DNA of 64,000 bases. It comes from Turnera subulata (Eukaryota; Streptophyta; Magnoliopsida; Malpighiales; Passifloraceae). Position numbers and translations under genes: made by a program. Location of the stretch: the NCBI GenBank assembly GCA_028386065.3, contig JAKUCV010001993.1, forward strand, positions 1 to 64,000, given 5' to 3'. The notes under the pieces were generated by a model that was given only the letters and a program-made list of their open reading frames with translations, had not been told where the DNA came from and searched no databases. Of the stretch, positions 10,847 through 21,666 are shown one piece after another; within the stretch, counting starts at the first letter, position 1; each line of letters begins with the position of its first letter.

Positions 10847-13800
10847 ATGAACCAGAGTGTAGTCGCTCCGAGGGCATTTATGATCACGGCTGAGGATGAT
10901 CCCGAGAATGCTGATGTTATTGCAGGTACCTTTACAGCTTTCGGTAGTATTGCATACACTTTGATTGATCCTGGTGCCACACATTCTTTTATCGCTCAGA
11001 GTTTTGCCATACAACATAGCTGTAAGGAAGAGAGTTTAGCAAGTCTGCTGAGGGTTAGATTACCCGCGGGCATAGTGGAGAGATTAACACAAGTGTGCAA
11101 GGGTGTCCTCCTTTCTTATGATGACGAGGTTTTCTTAGCACGTTTGGTGGTGATGAACATGGGGGGATTTGACATAATCCTAGGGATGGATTGGTTGTCA
11201 AGGTATAATGCCCTAGTGAACTGTCGGACTAAGGAAGTGCTGCTGACTTCCGATAATGGACGACAAGTTTTGGTAACCGGTATTAGGAGAGCTGCTGCCA
11301 CGTGTAGCATATCCGCTATGCAGGATTCTAGAGCGAAGTCGCATGGTCCAGATATTTTGTTGAACCACATCACAAGTGAAGAAGTACGGGATCCTACCCT
11401 AGGAGATATATCAGTAGTAAAGGAGTTCCTTGATGTCTTTCCAGATGATTTGCCAGGATTGCCACCTGACAAAGAGGTTAAGTATACCATCGATTTGATG
11501 CCAGGGGTCACACCCATATCGATGGCTCCATACAGGATGGCAGCAACGGAGCTTTAGGAGCTGAAGAAGCAGTTGGATGAGCTGTTAGAAAAGGGTTTCA
11601 TCAGACCCAGTACTTCACCATGGGGTGCACCAGTTCTGTTTGTCAAGAAGAAGGATGGTAGCTTGCGGATGTGTGTAGATTATCGTCAGCTGAACAAGGT
11701 GACAATTAAGAACAAGTACCCGTTGCCTAGGATTGATGATTTGTTTGACCAGTTGCAAGGATCCACTGTGTTTTCCAAGAATGATCTTCGGTCGGGGTAT
11801 CACCAGATCAAGATTGCTGAGAAGGACATACCGAAGACTGCCTTCCGCACACGGTATGGTCATTTCGAGTTCACAGTGGTACCGTTCGGATTGACCTACG
11901 CACCAGCAGTGTTTATGTGCTTGATGCACTTGGTCTTGAATGAGTTTTTGGATAAGTTTGTTGTGGTGTTCATCGACGATATCCTCATTTACTCAAAGAG
12001 CAAGGAGGAACATGAAAAGCATTTGAGGATAGTGTTACAGAGGTTACGGGAGAAGCAGTTGTATGCCAAATTCAGCAAGTGTGAATTTTGGCTTGGAGAA
12101 GTTTCTTTCCTTGGACATATGGTTGGCGGGGATGGAATAAAGGTTGAACCTGCCAAAGTGAAGGCCGTGTTGGAGTGAGAACCACCTAAGAATGTATCCG
12201 AAGTCAGAAGCTTCCTTGGACTTGCAGGATATTATCGGAGGTTCATTGAAGGTTTTTCCCTGTTAGCCAGTCCCATGACCAAGCTATTAAGGAAAGAACA
12301 GGCATTTGTTTGGAGCACAGAATGTCAGCAGAGTTTTGAGGAGCTTAAGAAGAAGCTGACCACAGCACCAGTTTTGACAGTACCGAAGCCTAGTGTTGAG
12401 TATGTATTGTTTTGTGATGCATCGGGACTTGGTTTAGGAGCCGTGCTGATGCAAGTAGGATGGGTGATTGCCTATGCCTCTAGGCAATTAAGGACTCACG
12501 AGAAGAATTATCCGACGCATGATCTTGAGATGGCAGCTGTGATCTTGGCTCTGAAGATTTTGAGACACTATTTGTTTGGAGAGAAGTGTCGGATTTTCAC
12601 TGACCACAAGAGTCTTAAGTATATCATGACTCAGAAGGAGCTTAACCTACGACAGAGACGTTGGGTTGAGTTACTTAATGATTATGACTGTACTATCGAG
12701 TATCACCCAGGAAAGGCTAATGTGGTAGCTGATGCCTTGAGCCGGAGACAACCAGAAGACGCTTCCACTAGTTACTCGATGTTTTCACTCATCGAGTTAA
12801 GTAAGTTGGGAGTCGGTCTGACAGTTGATGATACAGGAGCTTTACTGGCACACATGAGTGTCAAGTCTAATCTGAGAGGATGGATAGTGGAGTTACAAGA
12901 TGGAGATTCCGACCTGGTCAAGCTTAAAGAAGGAGTAAGGAGTGGAAAAGGAGATAAGTTTCATATAGCTGATGATGGAGCACTGATGATTGGGAAACGG
13001 GTATGTGTACCCAATGTCAGTAATCTACGTAGTCAGATCCTGGAAGAAGGTCATATGACGCCATATGCGATGCATCCTGGAAGCACCAAGATGTATCAGA
13101 ACCTGAAGAGTCATTTCTGGTGGCCTCGTATGAAGAAGGATGTAGCTGAGTATGTTGCAAAATGTCTCACTTGCCAACAGGTGAAAGCTGAGCATCAAGC
13201 TCCAGCAGGAAAGTTGAGATCCTTGACAGTGCCAGAGTGGAAATGGGAGATGATCACTATGGATTTTGTGATTGGTTTACCGATGACTCGGAGGCAGCAT
13301 GATGTTATTTGGGTCGTCGTTGACCGATTAACAAAATCGGCACATTTTCTACCTATCCGCCAAACTGATACCAAGCGGGTAAGTATGTTGCTGAGGTTGT
13401 GACACTACATGGGATTCCGAAGTTTATAGTTTCAGACAGGGATCCGAGGTTCACATCACGTTTCTGGAAGAGCTTACAAGCAGCTTTGGGAACTAAGTTA
13501 AGCTTCGGTACTGCTTTTCATCCTCAGACAGATGGACAGTCTGAGAGGACCATACAGACACTGGAGGATATGTTGAGGGCTTGTGCACTTAGCTTCAGTG
13601 GGAGTTGGGATAAGTATCTACCCCTGGTAGAGTTTGCTTATAACAACGGCTACCATTCCAGCATTGGTATGCCACCTTTTGAGGCCCTCTACGGAAGAAA
13701 GTGTAGGAGTCTAGTGTGTTGGGATGAAGAAGGTATGAGACTGATCGTTGGACCGGATCTAGTCCAACAGACAATAGATAAGATCCAGACGGTGAGACAG

Positions 13801-14292
13801 TGTATGAGAGCTGCTCAAGATCGGCAAAAGAGCTACGCTGACAAACACCATCGAGAGATGGAGTACAATGTTGGTGAGAAGGTTTTCCTCAGAGTAGCAC
13901 CTTGGAAGGGTGTGATTCGGTTCGGCAAAAGAGGGAAGCTGAGCCCGAGATATATCGGACCCTATGAGATCGTGGAGAGAATTGGACCATTGGCTTACAG
14001 GTTGTCCTTACCTGATGAGCTATCACGTATTCATGACGTGTTTCATGTCTCTATGCTGAGGAGATATCGATCGGACCCTAGCCATATTGTGGCCCCAATG
14101 GACGTTGAGGTAGCAGAGGACCTCACCTACACAGAAGTGCCGGAACAGATTCTTGCTCGAGAAGTTCGGCAGTTACGGAACCATACCATTCCCATGGTTA
14201 AGGTCAAGTGGAGTAAGCATTCCGCTAACGAGTCTACTTGGGAAGTTGAAGAACACATGCGGTCCCAGTATCCACATCTCTTCACAGAGTAG
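10847..14292 (+). pseudogene. Chromovirus pol (protease, RT, RNase H, integrase, chromodomain), degenerate
   Basis: In the same frame as gag up to 13402. The aspartic protease active site reads DPGATHSF (Asp codon 10967-10969). RT begins near 11560, with [18 protein letters not shown] and the catalytic F-I-D-D at 11969-11980. RNase H starts near 12400 ([12 protein letters not shown], Asp 12416). The integrase zinc-binding region is at 13070-13180, and its D-D-E triad lies near 13262, 13438 and 13541 (SERTIQ). The C-terminal chromodomain is at about 14130-14289 ([16 protein letters not shown] and [10 protein letters not shown]), which in related elements targets integration to heterochromatin. 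In-frame stops: 11555 (TAG) and 12176 (TGA replacing Trp). A frameshift with a short loss at about 13380 moves the rest into another frame. Confidence 0.93.
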
Positions 14293-14320
14293 GAATGAAT
14301 TTCGAGGACGAAATTCCTTT

Positions 14321-14333
14321 AATGGGGGTAGAC
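14321..14333 (+). other. Polypurine tract of the chromovirus
   Basis: AATGGGGGTAGAC lies immediately before the 3' LTR start TGTAAC. This is the expected plus-strand primer position. It follows the gag-pol frame by 28 bp. Confidence 0.85.
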
Positions 14334-16869
14334 TGTAACGGCCCGGGTAAAATTCATGTTTTTACCGGGACTGTAAAGGCTTTGTACAGTAATTTACCTA
14401 ATGAAATTAATCTTGGGTAATTATTTCAGGGTAAATTATGCATCAGATTCTGAAATCGACCCTTACTCCCACGTTGTAGATTTTTCTGCGGATTTTACGG
14501 ACCAGAGTTGGTGTTTTTTGGGTCCAGGGATTTCGAGGAAAGACAGGTTTAACCTCGAAAGAACAGACCAGAAATAAAGTAATACGGGTATTTTAGTTAT
14601 TTGCTGGTCCGGACGATACCCGCTCAAGTGTGTGTAACACACTTGCACCACGTTTTTCTCCTGCCATGTGAAGCTTCCTCTTCACCATGAAGCTTCACCC
14701 AACAATCTTCTCCTTCTCCAGCAAGACAATCAAATTCTTCCTCCTCACACTTTTTCAGCCTGAAGCCTCCCTTGAAATTTCTTTGCAGCTTCCACGCTTG
14801 TGCCTTTCTTTATGCTGCAAAAAAATAAAAAAAAAACCTACCTCTGCCTTAGTTTCCTGCAAACAAACACTGATAGCCTACGTTCTACCCTTTGCACAAA
14901 AACCTCTGCCCAGATGTTATTTACACTACAATGTTATTAGTTTTACGCAAATATTTTTTTTTCTCTTCTTTTTGCTTTTGTGTTGTTCTGCGTGTGGTGG
15001 TGGCAGCGCGGCGGTGTAGACCCAGCTCAGTACCCAGTCCTGCGACCCGATGCGGAACCGTGCCCGGGACCGTGCCCGGGTACAAGACCCAAACACTGGT
15101 CCGGACCCGGAACCACGAACCTGGCGCCGACCTGGACGACCCAATAACCTAACAGTTTATGGGCTGGCACAAATGGCCCAGTCTAAAAAAAAAAAGAGAG
15201 AAAGAAAAGAAAATAAAAATAAATATATACTTCTGGAAAAAAATATAAATTTAGGGGAATATAGAATTATACTATGGGAAGAGTAAATTATGGTATTTTG
15301 AAAGGTTGAGGTAATTAAGATAAGAATTATTGCTTTTGAAATTATAATACAGTAAACACCCTTGATATATTATGAATAAGTACATGCAAAATTTCCAAGA
15401 AAATCATATTATGGTAAGTTATTCTGGTGGGTGTATTTTAAGGAATATATATATATGTTACCATTATTTTTGGAAAAAAATTTATCTTATGGTATAGAAT
15501 AATTATGGAAAAATGATAAATAACAACTTTGGGAAAAAAAAAGGGGGGAATTCTACTGGTAAGTATATTTTGGAAATATATAGTACATCGTGTGAAGAAT
15601 AATTATTTTGGAAAGTACATACTTATGGAATAAATAAGGAAAGGGTATTATCAAAGTAATACCGAAATAATAACCGGGTATAAATACAGTATGGTATTTA
15701 GACACAGGAATAATAAATGGTGAATGATAATGATAACGGGGTTTACCGGGACGTAGACGAATCAGTTTAGCTTTATTTTTACGGTATAGCATCATTTGCA
15801 TTTATGTGCATCTTATGTGAGTATGTGTTACTATTTGCTATATAGGAGCCAATAACGAACAGTATCTCGAGGAACCGGAGCCAGGACAGTTTGAGAACTT
15901 CCAGGTGTAGGGAAATCGGCTAAGGTGAGGATGGATAACCTTTAGTATGTTGCACATGATACTGTATTTGTTTTTCTGTGATTATTTGCCTGATTGAACT
16001 GCTGAGCCAATTGAGTTTGATTGTGGTATCATTGCTGTTATTGTTGATTGTGGATTTACCGATATGATGAGATAATTGGATAATTGGAAGTTGTGTTGAC
16101 GACTTATTTGTCACTAGGAAAGTAGTGGTACGACTAGTTGGTTAGAGACTGTTTTGTGGTGGCTATGATCTGAGTTACTTGTGTTAAGCATGTCTATGCT
16201 TGGGATGTCTATCCCGTTATTATATTTTTTGGATGTCTATCCCTGGTTCTATATTTTTGGGATGTCGATCCCTGTATTGATCTAGCACCCGGAACATGTT
16301 AATAACCAGGTCTGACCCCCAGCTTGTCCAGTGATAGGGCCCCGAAAGATAAAACTGATAATAATTAAGTATTCTTTTGGTCTTGGCTCAGTTAATTACT
16401 AGTTGTTTCTCTGTTATGTCTTTTGCTGGAATTTTACTTCGAAAGTATTGTGTTGCCTACATATTACTGTTTATCCTTCGTCGGTGAGCACTTCGGACTC
16501 ACCCCTCGCCTGCGGGGTTTCATCCCGTAGGATGAGTTGCTCGTAGTACAGGTACGTGGTTCGGCCAGCTGCTGTTTCTACTCCACCAAACCCCGGATCC
16601 ATACCTCCGCTGCATCTCATTCTAAGTCTTCCGTTGCTGATATTTTATTTGCTGCTGTATCATGTATTATATATTTTGCGATATCACGTATTGTATGTTT
16701 CTGCTACTGCTGTTGTGGTTTGAATAATGGTCCCCGGGATCGGGTGACGGATGTTGTATTTGAGATTGCTTGTATTGTATTTTATAATGTATGTACTGTC
16801 TGCTACTGTAATAAGAACAGTTCTGGCACATGTTTACTGTGTACGGTAAATACGGGTCGGGGCGCTTCA
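14334..16869 (+). repeat. 3' LTR of the chromovirus (2536 bp)
   Basis: Matches 7028-9567 over its full length except for the complement-type block at 14954-15152 and scattered substitutions, mostly C/T and A/G. Ends GGGGCGCTTCA before the MULE sequence resumes. Confidence 0.95.
14954..15152 (+). other. 199-bp block related to the 5' LTR by complement without reversal (3' copy)
   Basis: Counterpart of 7644-7843. Starts in a run of nine T, where the 5' LTR has ten A, and ends at CCAATAACCTAA, where the 5' LTR has GGTTATTGGATT. Neither direct nor reverse-complement alignment works; position-by-position complement does. The 5' version may be the original: its A-rich start (AAAGAGAAGAAAA) resembles the A-rich tract just downstream in both LTRs. 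Confidence 0.93.
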
Positions 16870-17956
16870 AAATCGCTACATACCATTAAAAGGGTAGCAT
16901 GCCACGTCATCAAGGTGCTGCCCGAGGTACACAATTGACACAAATTTAAAAGTACGGGTATATAATTGACGAAAAAAAAAGTTGAGGTATACAATTGACG
17001 AATTTGAAAAAGTATGGGTATCAAATATACAATTAACCCATTTGATAAAGAGAAGAAGTAAAAAAAAAATAGATTGAAAAGAGAAAGGAGGAAAAGAAAT
17101 GGATTCGAAACGGATGGAAGGCGCCGCAAAAAAAAATGGAATGGAAAGAGATGGTCAAAATCTTGGTGATAACATTTTTTTATAATGAAAACTCTAATTG
17201 TATAATTTTTTAGTGAAAGAAAGGACGATGTTAAATTTAAATAAAATCATCCAATGTACATATGTCACGCATGTTTATAAAAATTTTCTAGTAAGAAACT
17301 GTTTAGAACTCTAGCATTTGATAGATAAATTTACAAATAATCCTTGGCAAAAAAAACTGGTACATTAGAGAACTTCTACCAAAAAAATTATGTTAGGTCC
17401 ATGCCATTTGGATAATATCAAAGTGAAGATCTAGCACCAAATAGGTTTAGCCTGACAAGATTTTCATATTTATATACAGAAATTTACAAATAATATTCCT
17501 TGGCAACAATATTGTAATTGGATTCTTTGGATTGTAGGATCTGATATACCAGCTCACATGTTTGGAATCCTTCAACATATTATTCCATCAAATATCACCA
17601 ATAAAATGTGAAAATTAAGATGTAGTCAAATAGACTTTCTAATATTTGAATAACAAACTTATTTTTCACGAATTGGTATCTGTGAAATTTTCATTACACC
17701 TAAATTTTATTCCAGCAATCTGTTTGAGTTTAGTAAGAGGAGGACTATATCTCCACGATTTCAATTTCCTCCTCCATGTTATATAGGTCTCCTATTTTTT
17801 AAATTCAATTTTACAAGTCATCTGTGTCATTTATGGAAAATAATATTTTAAATATAAACAACACCACATATCATATTCTGTTGGCCATACATAGATAAAT
17901 TAGAAGATTGCCTTAAATGAAATAAATTATAAATCCCATCTCTTCCTCATTCACAC

Positions 17957-17964
17957 TATAAATA
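17957..17964 (+). promoter_or_regulatory. TATA box of the PMEI gene
   Basis: TATAAATA, 89 bp before the ATG, in a block (TTCACACTATAAATACAAACC) that is conserved in the unit B pseudogene (25009-25016) and recognisable in unit C (28634-28641). Confidence 0.75.
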
Positions 17965-18045
17965 CAAACCATATGTTCTTAGTTTTCTCATATTTCTTGT
18001 GACAACTTACTTATTTTTTTTGAACATATTTATTCTTATCATTTG

Positions 18046-18600
18046 ATGAAGAAAATGTTATCTTTTACTAGTTGTCACAAATATTTTTGTGTTTTTTTGC
18101 TTGCAATATTCATCACGATCATTGCAGTCTCGGGCGATCAAGAAACCCAAGACCGGATCGACAAGATCTGTCGCCAGATGGAAGACTATGGCTTTTGCAA
18201 CAAAGTCTTTAATGACAATTTAAGAGCAACCTCAACGGATTTTGTTGGTTTAACAGCAATTACGTTGGACCAAACCATACAAAATGCAACTAGCACACAT
18301 CAATTTATCGTGGATCTTCTACCGAAAACAACTGATCCAGCTTTGAAGAATGCACTTATAGCTTGCGAAAATGGTTACCGTGTGGTTCAACAAGCTTTCC
18401 AGGAAGCCAAAGGATTTTTCCAGCACCATGATTATGACAGTGTCCAAAAATCAGAAACGATAGCACCTAGGGCACAAGGAAGTTGTGATACTACTTTCAT
18501 AACACCACCAGCTCCTGCAAGTCCACTTGTTGAGAGGAATAGACAAATGAGGATCCTCATTGCCATGGCTCTGTTCACTGCCCATCAACTCTCCCCTTGA
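18046..18600 (+). CDS. Pectin methylesterase inhibitor / invertase inhibitor-like protein (PMEI domain)
   Basis: A 184-residue, intronless secreted protein. I start it at ATG 18046; the next in-frame Met is three codons on. Residues 1-31 form a signal peptide: basic start, hydrophobic core FCVFLLAIFITIIAVSG. The mature part shows the family pattern: a first cysteine pair in a helical hairpin (ICRQMEDYGFCNKVF, C-x7-C), later cysteines in ALIACENGY and GSCDTTF, and the helices around DPALKNALIACENGYRVVQQ. Members are four-helix bundles that inhibit pectin methylesterase or acid invertase in the wall or vacuole; the sequence alone does not tell which. The length fits the family. It resembles the pollen allergen-type invertase inhibitors. 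It has its own TATA box and poly(A) signal. It is the only intact copy among three tandem units. A role in the flanking array is not implied. Confidence 0.9.
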   Translation: MKKMLSFTSCHKYFCVFLLAIFITIIAVSGDQETQDRIDKICRQMEDYGFCNKVFNDNLRATSTDFVGLTAITLDQTIQNATSTHQFIVDLLPKTTDPALKNALIACENGYRVVQQAFQEAKGFFQHHDYDSVQKSETIAPRAQGSCDTTFITPPAPASPLVERNRQMRILIAMALFTAHQLSP

Positions 18601-18667
18601 TGGGACTTCAATATTGTGAACTTGCTTTTGTTATGAACTTTGCTGCATTTTTGTACCTCATTTATTA

Positions 18668-18673
18668 AATAAA
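18668..18673 (+). terminator. Poly(A) signal AATAAA of the PMEI gene
   Basis: AATAAA, 68 bp after the stop codon, within TTTATTAAATAAACCC. The same block is kept in the unit B pseudogene near 25674. Confidence 0.6.
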
Positions 18674-19264
18674 CCCATTCGCCTATTGATTATTCCATTG
18701 AAATGAATTAGATGCGTCATTTATGATGGTTAATTAGCTTCTCATTCTTTTCGATAACAAACTTTTAGAAAAATTCGTTTTTTAATTGGCAATAGTTCAA
18801 CACCTATATGTATAAATTTACAATCACCCATCTCTTGTAACACCATTGTACTTCATCTAATGTGGGGTTGATCTAAGTAGTAAGCAATTTAGTTCTGTTC
18901 AAACACGCTTCGGGTTTGAATCCTTGTGTATGTATAAAGTCTCCAATTGGAGATACACCGACCATAACTTGGTGTGTGAGCTAATGGACAACAAAAAAAA
19001 AAACATAGCAATCAAGAATCTAGCAGCCGTGCCTAGATTTTAACTTTTAAATCAAGAAATGTATAAATAATATTTCTTCCCAACAACATTGCAATTTTAT
19101 CTGCGGCTGGTGTACTGAACTAAATTCAATTATGTTGATTTTAGTAGGCTTTATTTTGTTACTTTTTTGGAGTCATGGCTAATTAAGTTTAAGGGTGGAT
19201 ACCTTGTTTTGTAGGTAGATATGTTTTTTTTTTTGTTTTATTAGTGTAGCTGTTGTGAAGAAAC

Positions 19265-19268
<4 letters not shown>

Positions 19269-19305
<37 letters not shown>
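19269..19305. repeat. (AT)n microsatellite, 37 bp
   Basis: An uninterrupted AT run, followed by more imperfect TA-rich repeats to about 19350. Confidence 0.95.
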
Positions 19306-19307
<2 letters not shown>

Positions 19308-19465
19308 AATAAACATGTATATATATATTAGTATGGATATATATATTTATAGTAGGTTGCTTGTGGCAAGGTATCAAATTAAAATCTGGGCAAAGATTGA
19401 CAAGAGTTTATTATTAATATACATACAACAACTTACATATAATTTTCCTTGGCAAAAACAGTGGA

Positions 19466-19861
19466 GTCGGCCTATCTCTCTCTGCTTTCTAGCTCTCCTA
19501 CCACTCTCCAACCACTTGTGTGGCTGGGATTTGCACCTTCTAAGATTGAGTTCTTTCTATGGTTGGCTATGAATGAAGGGGTCATAATTAGAGAGTTTCT
19601 TGGCCACAAGGGCTTCATACCAGTAGGGGACATGGTTTGCCCTTTCTGTCAAATTGATTTGGAGGATATCCATCACTTGTTGCTTCTTTGTCCGATTATT
19701 TTGCCATTATGGCAACGCCTCTGTCGTTGGTGGGGAGTTTGTTTGATCAATCCGGGTAGTGTTGCTGCTTGGTTGGTGCACTGGCCCGGCATTGCAGGAA
19801 GCCGTCATGCGGAGCAAGCATGGTTCCTGTTGGGTCTTGCGCTTATGTGGTCGATCTGGCA
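19466..19861 (+). pseudogene. LINE fragment encoding the RT zinc-binding (zf-RVT) region
   Basis: The translation has the plant L1 zf-RVT pattern: GFAPSKIEFFLWLAMNEGV, then CPFCQIDLEDIHHLLLLCP (C-x2-C ... H ... C), then LWQRLCRWWG and LLGLALMWSIW. It replaces about 150 bp of the unit's spacer (compare 26285-26440 in unit C). It is not flanked by a poly(A) tail or a clear target duplication. The right junction falls at TGAACGA, which is present in both LINE and spacer contexts. It is therefore more like a repair patch than a simple insertion. Confidence 0.8.
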
Positions 19862-19899
19862 TTTGAACGACTATCTGTGACATTTTTATTGATGATAAG

Positions 19900-20173
19900 T
19901 GTTGGGTATTAAACTAAGCCCAATTAGTTTGGGTTTAAGAGTCTTTATATTATTGGATTTTAAGAGTCCAAGTCCGGTACGGTTTAGGAGTCGGTCTTGT
20001 CCGTTAAGTCAGAGTCTGTTATAAATAGGTGTGTCAGGGTTTTATTATTAGGTGTAGCTGTGTAACACATTAAGAATTGTGAGTGTGACTACCGTGAGGG
20101 GCACCGAGGTGTCGCCTAAGTTTCAAATTATATAATAAAGTTTGTGTGTTGAGTGAATTTCTTATATTCTACA
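19900..20173 (+). repeat. 5' LTR of the gag-only element
   Basis: 274 bp, TGTTGGGTATTAAACTAAGC to TTATATTCTACA, with a possible TATA-like TTATAAATAG near 20020. Confidence 0.93.
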
Positions 20174-20175
20174 AT

Positions 20176-20197
20176 TGGTAGCGGTGGTAGCGGAGCC
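20176..20197 (+). other. Duplicated primer binding site
   Basis: TGGTAGCGG (20176-20184) is followed directly by a second, full copy TGGTAGCGGAGCC (20185-20197). The first copy lies 2 bp after the LTR end. A single PBS would be normal. Confidence 0.85.
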
Positions 20198-20949
20198 TGT
20201 GAGGATCCCTTGAAGGCGCTGCGCAAAGAAGGCGCTGCGCAAAGAAAAAATTGTTCGCGGTGGTGTTCGTGAGCAAAGGAAGCATTGTGTTCGTGTGGAA
20301 AGAAAACAAAAACAAAACAACAGTTGGATTGTGTTGTTTGTGGAGTTCATCGATTCAGGAGTAAAAAAAAAAAGAATTGTGTTTGTGGTGTGAAGCGCGT
20401 GTTGGTGGTGAAAAAAAAAAGAAAATTGGATTTGTGGTAGAAAAAAGTGTTGCAGGTGAGAAAAGGAAACTGGGTTCGTTGTTTTAAAAAACAAAAAAAA
20501 AAGGTTAGGCAAGGAAAGAAATCACAGTATATTGTTTTTGGAGGAAACGTAGAGATAATTGAAGAATTTGTTTGTTCACGTGGCAAAAAGTGGGCCAGGT
20601 TGATTGTTGGTGGCGTGTGGCAGTGTGCGAAGGGGTGAAAAAAAATAAGCGAGTAAAAGAACTTGTAGTTGGTGTGTCGTGAAAAAAAAAAAGAATTGTG
20701 AAAGGAAGAGCAAGCAAGCAAAAAAAATAGTGCGCAATTCGTTGGCCAGAAAATTGATTTGCAGAGCAACAGGTTAGTCATACACTTGTTTCTTTGGTTT
20801 CAACAATTCAAGCGGTGTCATTTGGTGTTTTATTATTTTGAAGAAATAAAGTATTCGTGTAACAAGTTGGTGGCTTTGCCCGGGTGATTTTGTGCGTGTA
20901 TGTTTTTTTTACCCTAAAGGGAGGGGCAGTAGCGAGAAGTTTAAATATC

Positions 20950-21666
20950 ATGGTTATACGGTATGTGGAGTGTCTTGTTTTTAAGTTTAATGGTAAAGAC
21001 TATTTCGAGATATGGTGGAGGCAAATGAGGACTTTCTTCAAGCACGTTAAAGTATGGGATGTTATTGAGTGTGGGATTCAAAGTCATGCACAAGAAGAGG
21101 TGGAAAAGAATGATGAAGCACTGTACTACCTCAAACAACAGGTAGATTTTCATGTCTCTCAAAGATTCTAACATGCTGAAACTGCAAAAGGGTACTGGGA
21201 TGCTTTGCTGAAAACTTATGGTGGTGGAGAGAATGTGAAAAAGGTCAGTTTGCAAGAGTTGAAAAAAGAGTTCGAGCTTCTCCACATGGGAGAGGAAGAA
21301 ACAATTGATGGTTATTTCTATCGGATACAGAAATTCGTCAACAATTTGAGAGCAAATGGTGAGAAGATTAAAGATCTTCAGGTTGTAAGGAAAATTCTCC
21401 GAAGCCTACCATCCAGTTTTGATTGCAAGGTGAAAGCTATTGAAGAATTCCAAGATCTCAAGACTTTGACGATTGACGTGTTAAAAGCTAAACTGATTGT
21501 GCATGAGAAGCGCCTCAATTTCAGGAAGGGGAGGACAAGTGAACATCAACAATGTGACAATCAAGTAGATGCTGTGAAGAGTGGAGTGAATAATTCTTGT
21601 GGTTCAGACACATTGACAAGTTGCGACATGGAAGACAAGTTTGATGACAAGTCAGAAGATTGGTAA
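20950..21666 (+). pseudogene. Copia-type gag of the gag-only element, one in-frame stop
   Basis: Opens at ATG 20950. The first block (FKFNGKDYFEIWWRQMRTFF) is the N-terminal gag pattern of copia elements. After a single TAA at 21169 the same frame continues with AKGYWDALLKTYGG, ELLHMGEEETIDGYFYRI and ILRSLPSSFDCKVKAIEE, a UBN2-type gag, to TAA at 21664. No zinc knuckle is present. Gag would package the element's RNA. One stop inactivates this copy unless it is read through. Confidence 0.85.

Larger units (their letters stand above)
7028..16869 (+). mobile_element. Tekay/Del-like Ty3/gypsy chromovirus, 9.8 kb, inserted in the MULE
   Basis: Complete architecture: 5' LTR 7028-9567, PBS 9571-9582, gag, pol, chromodomain, PPT 14321-14333, 3' LTR 14334-16869. 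LTRs begin TGTAA and end TTCA. The flanking 5-mers are AAATT (7023-7027) and AAATC (16870-16874), a target duplication with one C-to-T difference. Domain order is gag - protease - RT - RNase H - integrase - chromodomain, as in chromoviruses. The long LTR and the C-terminal chromodomain favour the Tekay/Del lineage. Six in-frame stops and a frameshift make it non-autonomous today. Confidence 0.93.
6040..17039. mobile_element. Mutator-like (MULE) non-autonomous element, split by a chromovirus
   Basis: The left end (GGGTTAATGGTATATTTGG...) and right end (...ATACAATTAACCC) are inverted repeats over about 170 bp. They include the shared motifs CAATTGTATACCTCAACTTT and its complement, and GATGACGTGGCA/TGCCACGTCATC. 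A perfect 9-bp target duplication ATTTGATAA (6031-6039 and 17040-17048) flanks the element, as expected for Mutator superfamily insertions. The paralogous positions at 23715-23740 (CCCTAAATATGATAAAGAG) and 26735-26760 are empty sites. The element without the chromovirus is about 1.15 kb, AT-rich, and has no transposase. A second family member lies at 28763-49581. Confidence 0.92.
3547..18831. repeat. Tandem duplication unit A of the PMEI locus (with nested insertions)
   Basis: The segment starting CATCTCTTGTAACACCATTA at 3547 recurs at 18832 (unit B) and as CATTTCTTGTAACACCATTG at 25842 (unit C). The units run in the same direction and share landmarks in order: a TTGTGTATGCATAAAGTCTC block, a gap of AT-rich spacer, GAGGACCATATATC, TCTCCGGGTCCACTTGAC, AAAACCCTAAATTTGATAA, GTAAGAAACTGTTTAGA, then the TATA box and PMEI coding region. 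Unit A is enlarged by a hAT-like MITE (4832-5527) and a MULE containing a chromovirus (6040-17039). Without these it is about 3.6 kb. Units B and C show the empty sites of both insertions. Between insertions it has no gene other than PMEI. Confidence 0.9.

Noticed and set aside
7644..15152. Ordinary inversion between the LTRs of the chromovirus
   Set aside because: I compared the block with the reverse complement and found no match; only the same-direction complement matches. An inversion therefore does not explain it.
20347..20781. Phe-rich minus-strand frames in the gag-only element
   Set aside because: Complement of A-rich leader sequence; no homology to known domains.
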